Shown here piece by piece: positions 15,655 to 24,126 of a stretch of DNA of 35,792 nucleotides. This stretch comes from CAZPAN01 sp964581165 (GTDB lineage Bacteria; Actinomycetota; Coriobacteriia; Coriobacteriales; CADBOM01). The stretch is taken from positions 1 through 35,792 of the forward strand of contig CAZOMM010000012.1 of NCBI GenBank assembly GCA_964581165.1, in the 5' to 3' direction. The position numbers and the translations under genes are program-made. Every line of letters starts with the position of its first letter. Position 1 is the stretch's first letter. The notes under the pieces are model-generated. The model did no database searches and was not told the origin of the DNA. It saw only the letters and a program-made list of their open reading frames with translations.

Positions 15655-17679
15655 CTAAAGCTGATTTTCTTCTGGATCTCTAAAAACTACTCCGTCTCCA
15701 AACACCTCTACAAACAAGGCTGCAAGATCATCATCTGGAGCAGCTCCTATGGGCATCTTTTTTTCTTGTGTCTTTTGTTCTTGTTCCTCAATTGATTGTG
15801 CCTCAATTGAAACCTGATCTATCTTAACCTGAGCTGCAAACTCATCTTCCAGAACAGGAGCTTGGGCTTCGTTTGCACTTGCTGTATTTGCCAATGCCTC
15901 GCTAGTGGCAACTGAGGATTGCATGGAAGGAGGCTCCTGTACAGGGGAGCTGGAGGCTTGCGCGGGAATATCCTCTTGCACGGCAGAACTCTCTTGCGCT
16001 GGAGCAAAAGTCTGCACAGGACTCTGCATAATCTGAGGAGTTCCCAAGCTAAATTCAACTCTTAGCTTCTCGCCAAAGACCCTAGCTACACAGTCCTCAA
16101 TATCCGCGTAAAGCTCTCCTTCTTCAAGCATGCTTTTTTCAAAAGAAGCGTCATGGGGCAACTCAACAACAATCCTGTTTGCATTGGCATCTCCATGCGG
16201 TCGTGAACCGCTGAGCAAACTAGAAGCCATCCCATTTTTAGACGAAACCATTCTTACAACAGAATCCCAAAGGCGTCTTGTGCTTGCTGGATCAGCCAAA
16301 TAGGAACGTGCTTTGCCTGTTGCGCCCGCCTCAGCTGTTTCATCAGCAGCTCTGACATCCCCGCTTGTTTCAGCAAGATCCATCTCGCCCGAGACACCAA
16401 GGTTTGTCTCACTCAAAACAGCAGCATCCGTCTCGCTCGAGGCAACACCCGAGGCAACGCCCGAGGCAACACCCGAGACAGCGCCCGGGGCAGCAATGTT
16501 CGACTCGCCCAAAACACCAACAGCAGTCGTAGGCCCACCAGCTTCAAGCGCCGAAATCCTAGCGGCAAGCGACTCCAAAGTAAGATCGGCCTCTGGATGA
16601 GCCATCCTAGTTAGCGAAATTTCTAGAGCTAAACGAGCATCGGCAGAAGTTCTCAGTTGATTACACAAATCACCCAGTGCAATCAAAATTCCCGCAATTC
16701 TGTCGGACCCACCAAGTGCGGTTGCAATTTCTTGCAGCTCATCCATCTCTTTGGAAACAAGAGGAACATCAGCAAGAGCAGCTCCCAACGAAACCACATA
16801 TAGGTCTCGAGCATAAGAAGTCATGCTCTTAGCCACTTGAGCAACATCTATGCCTGTGGAAGAAAGCTCATTAACCCATCTAAAGCAGCCAGCAGCATCG
16901 CGATTTGCTATACACCTAAACACTGCAGCCAAATCGGAGGCACCCATGTCGCCAAACATATTCTTGGCCGCCGCCATAGTAATCGACCCATTGCCAAAAA
17001 CAGCAACCTGCTCCAAAGCTGTAATTGCATCTCGCATGCCACCACTGGCCTGGCGAGCAATTAAAGATATGGCCTCAGAGTCGTACTCAAAGCTCTCGCC
17101 TTCACAGATCTGAATCAAACAGCTCTCAATCTCGAGAGTAGACAGACTATGAAAGTCAAAGCGCTGACACCTAGAGACTATAGTTGCAGGCACCTTTTGA
17201 GGGTCTGTGGTGCACATAACAAAAACAACGTGCTCTGGAGGCTCCTCCAAGGTCTTTAGCAGCGCATTAAAGGCTGCTGTTGAGAGCATATGCACCTCGT
17301 CGATGATATAGACCTTGTATCTGCCCCTAGCAGGAGAAAATGCAACCCTAGAAATAATCTCCTCGCGAACGTTATCTACACCAGTACGCGAGGCAGCATC
17401 TAATTCGTAAACGTCTGGGTGAATTCCCTGGGATATATCTTTGCAAGCCTCGCAAGTTCCGCAAGGATTTGCAGTTGGAGCCTGACTGCACAGCAAAGCC
17501 TTAGACAACAAGCGGGCTGTAGTGGTTTTACCCGTTCCTCTTGGGCCACAAAATAGATATGCGTGAGATACCCTGTTAGCCGCAAGTGCATTTTGCAGCG
17601 TTTGTTCTATGTGTTCTTGCCCTACAACATCGGCAAAAGTTTGGGGTCTATATTTGCGATATAGCGACTGGCTTGGCAT
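15655..17679 (-). CDS. dnaX: DNA polymerase III subunit gamma/tau
   Basis: The 674-residue clamp-loader ATPase organises the replicative polymerase. Visible: the N-terminal SLYRKYRPQTFADVVGQEH signature; Walker A GPRGTGKT at 45-52; zinc ligands C64, C73, C76 and C79; Walker B IIDEVH at 125-130; sensor region LKTLEEPPEHVVFVMCTT. The domain III helices end near residue 375. A variable linker then carries ASGVASGVASGVASS, made by a 12-bp tandem repeat near 16438-16490. The tau-like C-terminal region follows and ends in an acidic tail. GTGAGGA stands 7 nt before the ATG. It lies directly downstream of the SRP RNA gene, 23 bp away. Confidence 0.97.
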   Translation of the reverse strand: MPSQSLYRKYRPQTFADVVGQEHIEQTLQNALAANRVSHAYLFCGPRGTGKTTTARLLSKALLCSQAPTANPCGTCEACKDISQGIHPDVYELDAASRTGVDNVREEIISRVAFSPARGRYKVYIIDEVHMLSTAAFNALLKTLEEPPEHVVFVMCTTDPQKVPATIVSRCQRFDFHSLSTLEIESCLIQICEGESFEYDSEAISLIARQASGGMRDAITALEQVAVFGNGSITMAAAKNMFGDMGASDLAAVFRCIANRDAAGCFRWVNELSSTGIDVAQVAKSMTSYARDLYVVSLGAALADVPLVSKEMDELQEIATALGGSDRIAGILIALGDLCNQLRTSADARLALEISLTRMAHPEADLTLESLAARISALEAGGPTTAVGVLGESNIAAPGAVSGVASGVASGVASSETDAAVLSETNLGVSGEMDLAETSGDVRAADETAEAGATGKARSYLADPASTRRLWDSVVRMVSSKNGMASSLLSGSRPHGDANANRIVVELPHDASFEKSMLEEGELYADIEDCVARVFGEKLRVEFSLGTPQIMQSPVQTFAPAQESSAVQEDIPAQASSSPVQEPPSMQSSVATSEALANTASANEAQAPVLEDEFAAQVKIDQVSIEAQSIEEQEQKTQEKKMPIGAAPDDDLAALFVEVFGDGVVFRDPEENQL

Positions 17680-17702
17680 TGAAAATCCTCACCATTAATG
17701 TG

Positions 17703-17811
17703 GAATGCGTCGAATGGACCCGGACGCTCACCAGGGGCCACTTATGGCTGCTTCCTCCCGGACCTGACCAGGTTCGCGGCATGATGCCGTCCGAGCCCAC
17801 TCGACGCATTC
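17703..17811 (-). ncRNA. ffs: bacterial small signal recognition particle RNA (4.5S-type)
   Basis: On the minus strand the conserved SRP core is clear: ACCTGGTCAGGTCCGG, then GAGGAAGCAGCC, containing the GNRA-loop and asymmetric-loop segments that bind Ffh. The ends pair almost perfectly over 23 bp (minus-strand 5' end GAATGCGTCGAGTGG with the 3' end CCATTCGACGCATTC, and further inward), giving one long hairpin of about 109 nt without an Alu domain. The RNA forms the SRP with Ffh for co-translational membrane targeting. Position just before dnaX is common in bacteria. Exact ends are estimated from the stem. Confidence 0.95.
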
Positions 17812-17824
17812 GCGCCAAAATGGC

Positions 17825-17830
17825 TTTATA
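17825..17830 (-). promoter_or_regulatory. candidate -10 box of the SRP RNA gene
   Basis: TATAAA on the minus strand lies about 14 nt before the predicted 5' end of the RNA. No clear -35 hexamer stands at 16-18 nt. Support is positional. Confidence 0.4.
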
Positions 17831-17895
17831 CCTCGTACGTTTTATACACTTGCACTCAGTGTGGTACCAAAGCGCGCAGTGCAGTACCAAGGGCA

Positions 17896-18183
17896 CTAGT
17901 TTTCAAAAGGCGAAACAAATAGTTTCTCGTTAGTCTCAGGGTCTGTTAGTTCAACCATACCTGTTAAAACATCCACATATTGGTATGACTGCCTAGTAAG
18001 TCGTCCCCTTTTTCCCTGTATTTCTACAATAAAAAGCGAAGGATGAGCTTCTGTGAGAACTCCTTCGCAATCAATAATCTTGGATCTTCCCATATTTGCC
18101 CTGACCTTGAGCTTGCGCCCCCCGTAGGAAGAGACAATAGAATGAATTTTTTCGACGAGCGCAGCCTGCTCAGAGATTTCCAT
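17896..18183 (-). CDS. veg: Veg family protein
   Basis: A 95-residue protein matching the Veg family, known from Bacillus subtilis where the gene also stands next to ksgA/rsmA. Recognisable segments are GRKLKVRANMGRSKI, CEGVLTEAHPSLFIVEI and RQSYQYVDVLTGMVEL. In B. subtilis Veg influences biofilm gene expression; its biochemical role is unclear. The ATG is 3 bp after the rsmA stop and its GGAGGT site lies inside the end of rsmA, so the two are co-translated. Confidence 0.9.
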   Translation of the reverse strand: MEISEQAALVEKIHSIVSSYGGRKLKVRANMGRSKIIDCEGVLTEAHPSLFIVEIQGKRGRLTRQSYQYVDVLTGMVELTDPETNEKLFVSPFEN

Positions 18184-18186
18184 ACA

Positions 18187-19200
18187 CTACCTCCGATTTT
18201 CCGAAAGCACATTATACAGCCATACCCTGGCCAGCTCACAGAACTCATCTGATGAGAGGGTCTCTCCCCGTCTGGCTGGGTCTATATTAGCCTTATCAAG
18301 AAGAATGTCTACTTTGGATTGCTCATAAGCATGAGACGACATCCAAGCCGAGATTGAATTTCGAATTGTCTTACGTCTTTGAAAGAATGCAGCATCGGCC
18401 ATGGTGCAGGCCGCCTGCAAAATATCTGGATCCACAAAATCTAGTCTGCGATCGAGTCGAATCACCGCCGAATCGACCCTAGGCGGAGGCAAAAAACTTC
18501 CCGGAGAAACCTTGAACGAGCCAATAGCTTTGGCCAACAAAGAAACTTTTACACTGTAGGCTCCGTAATCTCTAGAACCTGGCTTGGCAATCATCCTATC
18601 GGCAAGCTCTTTTTGAACCATCACACAAAGGGATTGCACCTGAGGCAGGCTCATCAAAACATTCAGCACAATGCTTCCAGCTACAGAGTAGGGCAGATTT
18701 GCCACCAACTTATCTACCCCGGCTGCCCCAATCTGCGAGCAAAGCTCCGAGAGCTTTTGCGAATCCAAATCGAGAGCGTCCATGTTTGCAATCGCAAAAA
18801 AATTGGCAGCCCTGTTGGTGTCTCTATCGCTGTCTCCGGCGGCACCCCCATTGGCAGCTCCATTGGCTGAAGCTCCACCAGCAGCAGTTCCATCGACAGT
18901 GCCCCCATTAGCTGCCTTAGTTGCATTCTCTGTAACAACCGGAATAAGATCTCTGTCCATCTCTATGGCAACAACCTTGGCGCCCATCCCAATAAGAGCC
19001 ACAGTTAAGGTACCGATTCCTGGGCCTACCTCAAGAACTGTCTGACCCTCGCACACTCCAGAAAGTTCACAGATTCGCTCGATAACATTGTTGTCAACCA
19101 AAAAATGCTGCCCCAAAGACTTCTTAGTATGAAGCCCCCAGCGCTCTAGTTCCCTAATCGTTGCACTTGGCGATGCTAAGAAAGAATGTCCTTTACTCAA
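18187..19200 (-). CDS. rsmA: 16S rRNA (adenine1518/1519-N6) dimethyltransferase RsmA/KsgA
   Basis: SAM-dependent enzyme that dimethylates two adenines of helix 45 during small-subunit maturation. Motifs: KSLGQHFLVDNNVIERI (27-43), SAM-binding VLEVGPGIGTLT (55-66), acidic VVAIEMDRDL (76-85), catalytic NLPY (168-171). At 337 residues it is about 60 longer than usual. The excess is an insert at about 97-132, rich in Gly, Ala and Asn (NGG and GGA repeats), placed between the acidic motif and the FFAIANMDALDLD strand, plus a slightly longer N-terminus. The start is a TTG whose first bases overlap the preceding gene's TGA stop (TTGA), implying translational coupling. Confidence 0.95.
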   Translation of the reverse strand: MSKGHSFLASPSATIRELERWGLHTKKSLGQHFLVDNNVIERICELSGVCEGQTVLEVGPGIGTLTVALIGMGAKVVAIEMDRDLIPVVTENATKAANGGTVDGTAAGGASANGAANGGAAGDSDRDTNRAANFFAIANMDALDLDSQKLSELCSQIGAAGVDKLVANLPYSVAGSIVLNVLMSLPQVQSLCVMVQKELADRMIAKPGSRDYGAYSVKVSLLAKAIGSFKVSPGSFLPPPRVDSAVIRLDRRLDFVDPDILQAACTMADAAFFQRRKTIRNSISAWMSSHAYEQSKVDILLDKANIDPARRGETLSSDEFCELARVWLYNVLSENRR

Positions 19201-20165
19201 GAGCGACTAGCCTTTTCTTTTATAAGCAATCTTCCAAAGGCCTTGCCTGCTTCGACCGCACGCTTGCGCATCTCTTCTTGGCGAAAAACCGCTTCTTTGT
19301 TTGCTGTTATCTCCAAAGGACGTTTGTTTTCTAGCTCTGCCTCCCCAAAAGGAAGTGGCGCGTCGCTAGGGGCAAGATAGCCAATAAAGTTGTTGATTTT
19401 ATCCAGCTCAAATCCAGCTATCTGCAAAGCACTCCTAGAGATAACAGATACTGGCTCGTAGCCGTGTGGATCGCCGCCAGTTCCCACAATAAATAGTTGC
19501 GAGGAACGCCTTTTTGGGAATGGCATCCCTAGCAGATATTTGCGAACCCAATAGGGCTGAAACCTATCGTAGAGTGCCTTAAGCTGAGCAGTTGGCCCTG
19601 CAAAATACACAGGCGCAACCACAGCAAGCCCATCACAACTGTCGAGCATATCCAAGAATTCTGAGTAATCATCTGGGGGCATTCCCTTAATTGGACTACT
19701 GCCCTTAAAAGCACAGTTGCCTGTTTTATTGCAAGCCGAACAGCCCGTACAAGGATCTATCCTGTGCTCGCAAAGCATAAATTTCTTAGTTTTGACACCA
19801 GCTTTTCTAGCACCTAGCTCGAGCAAATCAATCAGCGAAGCACAGGTGTGTCGCCTAGGAGATCCGCATAAAAACATCAGAACAGGTGCATCATCCGCAG
19901 GTTCAGGAATCTCAGAACTTGCAAGCTCCGTATCGACATTGAGTTGATGTTGCCTATCGGCTTTGGAACTTTGGGGCTTCTCTTTGCCTCTCTTGATTAC
20001 CCTAGAAGCAAGCTCTTCTGTTCCTTTTTGGTAAACAACTTCTCTTAGCCTAGCATCTTGATCTGAAGCCTGTTGTTCAGTGCTCTTGGGAAGGTTGTCA
20101 GATTTTTGGCCTAGCATATCTGGCATATCTGGCATATCTGTTGTATCCATGTTGTTGCTTTGCAT
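19197..20165 (-). CDS. flavodoxin-fold iron-sulfur flavoprotein (Isf-like NAD(P)H/FMN reductase family)
   Basis: A 322-residue predicted cytoplasmic redox protein. Residues 1-92 form a hydrophilic, probably disordered extension with DMPDMPDML near the start. From residue 93 it has a flavodoxin-like fold: VLMFLCGSPRRHTCAS (95-110), the FMN phosphate loop, and VVAPVYFAGPTAQLKALYDRF. Cysteines 139, 142, 145 and 151 give CX2CX2CX5C, the compact motif that binds a 4Fe-4S cluster in archaeal Isf proteins. So it probably carries FMN and a 4Fe-4S centre; electron donor and acceptor are unknown. GGGAG lies 7 nt before the ATG. It is coupled to rsmA downstream and follows tatD by 39 bp. Confidence 0.82.
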   Translation of the reverse strand: MQSNNMDTTDMPDMPDMLGQKSDNLPKSTEQQASDQDARLREVVYQKGTEELASRVIKRGKEKPQSSKADRQHQLNVDTELASSEIPEPADDAPVLMFLCGSPRRHTCASLIDLLELGARKAGVKTKKFMLCEHRIDPCTGCSACNKTGNCAFKGSSPIKGMPPDDYSEFLDMLDSCDGLAVVAPVYFAGPTAQLKALYDRFQPYWVRKYLLGMPFPKRRSSQLFIVGTGGDPHGYEPVSVISRSALQIAGFELDKINNFIGYLAPSDAPLPFGEAELENKRPLEITANKEAVFRQEEMRKRAVEAGKAFGRLLIKEKASRS

Positions 20166-20204
20166 GATCGAGCTCCCACCCCTCGATTCCTAAAAACATC
20201 TCCA

Positions 20205-21131
20205 TTATTTGCTAGCAATATGTGTGTCGATAGCAAAAAACTCAATGGCATTTTTGAAAATATTGTCGAGAAAAGTGTCGGCCTCTTTGCTCTCTATACC
20301 CCTTAGATCCATCAGCATCTTAGTAGTAAAAACCACATTTTCTGGCGAGCAAACTGTACCTCTTAGCGGCGCAGGAGACATAAATGGACTGTCGGTTTCT
20401 GTAAGAATCCTATTCAGGGGAGCCTTAATTGCCGCATCACGAATTTCTTCGCCATTAGAAAAAGTGAGCGCCCCACCAAAAGCAACGTAGCAATCCCTGT
20501 CTAAAAAGGCTTGCAAAGTATCCCAATCCGATGTAAAGCAGTGCAAAAGAGCTCCGGCCTCGGGAATTCCCTCTGCATCCAAAATATCTAGCGCATCATC
20601 ATGAGCCTCGCGAACATGCAGCACAATAGGCTTGTTTAGCTCATGGGCAAGATTGATCTGCCTGCGAAATACCTCCCTTTGCACATCTCTTGGAGATCTG
20701 TCGTAGTGGTAGTCCAAACCAATCTCGCCAATAGCAACCGTGAGGGGATGCATAGCGCATGTCCTAACAACATTGCTCACGTTGTCATCAAAGTCCGAGG
20801 CATTGTGGGGATGAGTTCCAGCCACTATTCTGCAAGCTGGCAACAGCGACTTAACATCCCATTTATCCAGATAGGCACTGGCCTCTGCCAGCCACTCCGC
20901 AAGCATGTCATAGGTACGCTGCGGCTCCTCTGTAGCCTCAACAACTGTAAGCACTAGCATCACGTTGTAATAAGCACAGCGAGCTAAAGAGAGCTCAGGG
21001 TGCTCCAGCATGTCTAGATGACAGTGGGTATCGGCAATCACACCGTTGAGCTCTGGTGCCTCAACAATCTTTCCTTTGGAATTTCTAAACATTGGGTCAA
21101 AGAAAAACCCGTCTTCATTTTCTGGGGGCAT
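20205..21131 (-). CDS. tatD: TatD family metal-dependent hydrolase (DNase)
   Basis: A 308-residue TIM-barrel metallohydrolase. Motifs: ADTHCHLDML with metal ligands H36 and H38, AGTHPHNASDF, AIGEIGLDYHYD with the bridging Glu, IVLHVREAHDDAL, LLHCFTSD and RILTETDSPFMSP with the final metal Asp. The N-terminal 25 residues precede the barrel and are longer than in E. coli TatD. TatD-type enzymes have 3'-5' exonuclease activity and act in DNA repair or quality control of D-amino-acyl products in some relatives. It sits next to metG, a frequent arrangement. GAAAGG stands before the ATG. Confidence 0.93.
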   Translation of the reverse strand: MPPENEDGFFFDPMFRNSKGKIVEAPELNGVIADTHCHLDMLEHPELSLARCAYYNVMLVLTVVEATEEPQRTYDMLAEWLAEASAYLDKWDVKSLLPACRIVAGTHPHNASDFDDNVSNVVRTCAMHPLTVAIGEIGLDYHYDRSPRDVQREVFRRQINLAHELNKPIVLHVREAHDDALDILDAEGIPEAGALLHCFTSDWDTLQAFLDRDCYVAFGGALTFSNGEEIRDAAIKAPLNRILTETDSPFMSPAPLRGTVCSPENVVFTTKMLMDLRGIESKEADTFLDNIFKNAIEFFAIDTHIASK

Positions 21132-21203
21132 TAAAAACCTTTCAAAGGCTTGCTTTAACAGCCCCGCTGGGCGGTTAAAGCAAACTCACAACCAACAATC
21201 CCA

Positions 21204-21413
21204 CGACCAAGCTAATAAAACCCTAGCGAAGCTACTCTAAGCCCAGCTCGGACACATCNNNNNNNNNNNNNNNNNNNNNNNNNNNNNNNNNNNNNNNNNN
21301 NNNNNNNNNNNNNNNNNNNNNNNNNNNNNNNNNNNNNNNNNNNNNNNNNNNNNNNNNNCGACCAAGCTAATAAAACCCTAGCGAAGCTACTCTAAGCCCA
21401 GCTCGGACACATC
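21204..21413. other. assembly artefact: gap flanked by a 55-bp exact duplicate
   Basis: Positions 21204-21258 and 21359-21413 are identical over 55 bp, and the 100-N gap 21259-21358 fills exactly the space between them. A shared end of fixed odd length is the signature of adjoining de Bruijn-graph contigs that overlap by one k-mer. The two copies should be collapsed, giving about 100 bp between the metG stop and the tatD start. Confidence 0.9.
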
Positions 21414-22982
21414 CAGCCTTGGAAACATGGGCGGGCATTTGCTTACCTTATTGCCTGCAGGCAACTGAGCCCAAACCGATGCTGCCTTTAAATCGGCAAT
21501 AGATGTTGAATCGCCTAGGCCTATGCATTCGAGTGCTATGGCAGATGTCTGGGGCATCCAGGGCAGGTAGTAAATTGCTATTAGCCTAATAGCCTCTAAT
21601 ACGTTGTAGATAACAAAGGCAAGCTCATCGGACTTCTCGGGATCCTTGGCCAAATTCCACGGAGCCATCTCCTCAATATAGGCATTAGCTCTCTGCGACA
21701 AAACAGAAACCTCGGCAGCAGCTCCGGTAAAGTCGACCCTCGAAAAGGCTTCGGAATATGGATCGTATATACCCTCGGCTATCTCTTTGAGAGGATTGCC
21801 AAGCCTATCCTCTAGCTGAGCATAAAGCTGTGGATCGATGCTGGGAACAAGGCCATCAAAGTACTTAACAGCCATGTTGAAGGCACGAGAACAGAGGTTG
21901 CCCCAGGTGTTTGCCAGATCGGCGTTGTAAACCTGAACCATACGCTCCATAGAGATTGAGCCATCGTTGCCAAAGGGAACATCTGTCATGAAGTAGTACC
22001 TGTAGGCATCGACCCCAAAAATTTCGACAAGATCCGCCGGAGAGACCGCATTGCCCGTAGATTTGGACATCTTTTCGCCCTTAACCAACAAAAATCCATG
22101 AGCAAAAACCTTCTCTGGAAGAGGAAGCCCTGCGGCCATTAACATCGCAGGCCAAATTACACAGTGAAACCTGATGATGTCCTTGCCCACAAAATGATAC
22201 TGAGCCGGCCAACGTCTCTTAAAATTGGCCATCTCATCTGCATCTCCTCCATAGCCCATAGCAGTAATGTAGTTGAGAAGAGCGTCGATCCATACATAGG
22301 TTACATGCCCCTCGTCAAAGGGCAGCGGAACTCCCCAGCTAAAAGAAGTTCTAGAAACAGAGAGATCCTTCAAACCGCTATTTACAAAAGAAAGAACCTC
22401 GTTTCTTCTGGTCTGTGGGCAAATAAAATCAGGATGCGAGTCGTAATACTCGAGCAAACGATCCTGAAAATCGGAAAGCTTGAAGAACCAGTTCTCCTCG
22501 CCATCTGAGTTATAGCGCAGAGGCCTGTGACACACAGGGCAGCATTTTTGCCCATCGGTCTCCTCGATTTCTGACTCTGTGTAATAGGTCTCCTCGTGCA
22601 CGCAGTACCAGCCCTCATAGGCCGCCTTGTACAGATAGCCCTTCTCGTACAGATCTGTCCAAAATGCCTGAACGCCTCTGATGTGCCTGGGTTCTGTTGT
22701 GCGAATGAAATCGTCATTGCTCACCAAAAGCTTGTCCCAAGCCTGCTTAAACTTTGGAGCGATCTCATCACACCACTCCTGTGGAGTCTTGCCGTGCTTT
22801 TCGGCCGACTCTGCCACCTTTTGTCCGTGTTCATCGAGACCAGTTAAGAAAAAGACATCCTTGCCATCCATTCGCTCAAATCTGGCGAGTGTATCCGCTG
22901 CAATTGTTGTGTAAGCAGTGCCTAGATGTGGCGTAGCGTTAACGTAGTAAATGGGCGTGGTAATGGAGTAGCTTTGAGACAT
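21387..22982 (-). CDS. metG: methionyl-tRNA synthetase
   Basis: Class I synthetase charging tRNA-Met. The 531-residue protein has the HIGH-type motif HLGT at 19-22 (ITTPIYYVNATPHLGTAY), the zinc/knuckle region with CCPVCHRPL, the WIDALLNYI and FVGKDIIRFH segments typical of MetRS, and KMSKS in KGEKMSKSTGN near 303-307. It ends after the anticodon-binding helical domain, without the C-terminal tRNA-binding (Trbp111-like) domain found in many longer forms. AAGGGG lies 9 nt before the ATG. Its stop codon lies in the right-hand copy of the duplicated 55 bp. Confidence 0.97.
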   Translation of the reverse strand: MSQSYSITTPIYYVNATPHLGTAYTTIAADTLARFERMDGKDVFFLTGLDEHGQKVAESAEKHGKTPQEWCDEIAPKFKQAWDKLLVSNDDFIRTTEPRHIRGVQAFWTDLYEKGYLYKAAYEGWYCVHEETYYTESEIEETDGQKCCPVCHRPLRYNSDGEENWFFKLSDFQDRLLEYYDSHPDFICPQTRRNEVLSFVNSGLKDLSVSRTSFSWGVPLPFDEGHVTYVWIDALLNYITAMGYGGDADEMANFKRRWPAQYHFVGKDIIRFHCVIWPAMLMAAGLPLPEKVFAHGFLLVKGEKMSKSTGNAVSPADLVEIFGVDAYRYYFMTDVPFGNDGSISMERMVQVYNADLANTWGNLCSRAFNMAVKYFDGLVPSIDPQLYAQLEDRLGNPLKEIAEGIYDPYSEAFSRVDFTGAAAEVSVLSQRANAYIEEMAPWNLAKDPEKSDELAFVIYNVLEAIRLIAIYYLPWMPQTSAIALECIGLGDSTSIADLKAASVWAQLPAGNKVSKCPPMFPRLDVSELGLE

Positions 22983-23121
22983 CCTATTATTCCCCTTGAT
23001 ATCAAATGGCCATCACAGGGCCGCTAAACCTTTAGTCTGTAAATCTTTCTCAGCATAATCTGAGCCTCTTGCCATCAGACAGGCTGGCAAAAAGCCATCG
23101 CCTATTTTACATCTACCAATA

Positions 23122-24065
23122 TTAGGAAGATCCAAGATCTGGGTCGCTAGGCAGTTGGCGAGCCTCAACTGAAATCTCATAGGCCTCGTTGCGGCTTATA
23201 CCAAACTCAGCTACCAAAAACTTTGCAATTGCAGAAGCAGACTTGCCTTGCCCGGCAAGTTCTGTTGCCACTTTTAGCACATCAGCAGGCTCGGCCATCT
23301 TAGTCTTGTTCTCATCGTCGGCTGGAGGCCCAATAATCAAAACAATCTCACCTTTAAGGCTGGACTTGCGCCTATCTATCTCTTGGGCAAGTTCTGGAGT
23401 ATCCATCACTAAATACTCCTCATGAACTTTGCTAATCTCGCGAGCCATACAAGCCTGACGATTGGGAAAAACCTCGGCGATCACCTTTAGCGAAGCTGCA
23501 AGCCTATGAGCAGATTCAAAAAAGACCAGGAGGGCCTCGAGCTCACTGAGAGATTCGAGTAAAGCCCTTCGCCGAGAATCGCGCCTAGGCAAAAATCCGC
23601 CAAAGTAAAAAGCAGTGGCTGGTATTCCGCAGCCTGCCACAGCGGTTGTAACTGCGCTTGCGCCTGGCAGCACCGTTACGGCAAGACCGGCCTCTCTCAC
23701 AGCCCTGACTATATTTTGCCCAGGATCGCTCACACAAGGCATTCCCGCATCCGAAACTAGGGCCACCGTCTGTCCAGCAGAAATGCGATTTAGCAAATCT
23801 GGAATCAAACGCTCAGAAACATTTTCATCACAGCGCTCAAGCCTAGCACTAATCCCAAAATGCGATAAAAGCTTGCGAGTAACACGTGTGTCTTCGGCCA
23901 ATACAACATCAGATGCTTTGAGCATCTCCAAAACCCGTGNNNNNNNNNNNNNNNNNNNNNNNNNNNNNNNNNNNNNNNNNNNNNNNNNNNNNNNNNNNNN
24001 NNNNNNNNNNNNNNNNNNNNNNNNNNNNNNNNNNNNNNNCTATCCGTATCGTTAGCAGAAATCAC
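23122..24065 (-). CDS. rsmI: 16S rRNA (cytidine1402-2'-O)-methyltransferase RsmI, interrupted by a gap
   Basis: SAM-dependent tetrapyrrole-methylase-fold enzyme that methylates the ribose of C1402 in 16S rRNA. Visible: LKASDVVLAEDTRVTRKLL, VALVSDAGMPCVSDPG, VTVLPGASAVTTAVAGCG, YFGGFLPRR and FFESAHRL, all family signatures, then a C-terminal segment with SASAIAKFLVAEFGISRNEAYE. The usual N-terminal VATPIGNLGD segment (about 25-30 residues) falls in the 100-N gap at 23940-24039. On its far side, a GTG at 24065 starts MISANDTD and is a plausible N-terminus. The apparent frame difference across the gap means nothing because its length is a placeholder. Confidence 0.93.
23940..24039. other. assembly gap (100 N) in the 5' part of rsmI
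   Basis: The flanks share no sequence. The missing piece should be roughly the first quarter of the methyltransferase domain. Confidence 0.95.
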
Positions 24066-24126
24066 TCTTGGAAACTTTCACTAAAACCCAACCTGAACAG
24101 CAAAACCTAAGTTGGGCACGCAGATC

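Noticed and set aside
15757..15765. A7 slippery run (A AAA AAG heptamer) in dnaX, as used for the gamma frameshift in E. coli
   Set aside because: It lies only about 30 codons before the end, so a -1 shift would remove almost nothing and could not produce a gamma-like subunit; no stimulatory stem was seen.
23070..23100. TTGCCA/TGGCAA inverted repeat between metG and rsmI
   Set aside because: The 6-bp stem has no T-tract on the transcribed (minus) strand, so it is not supported as a terminator.
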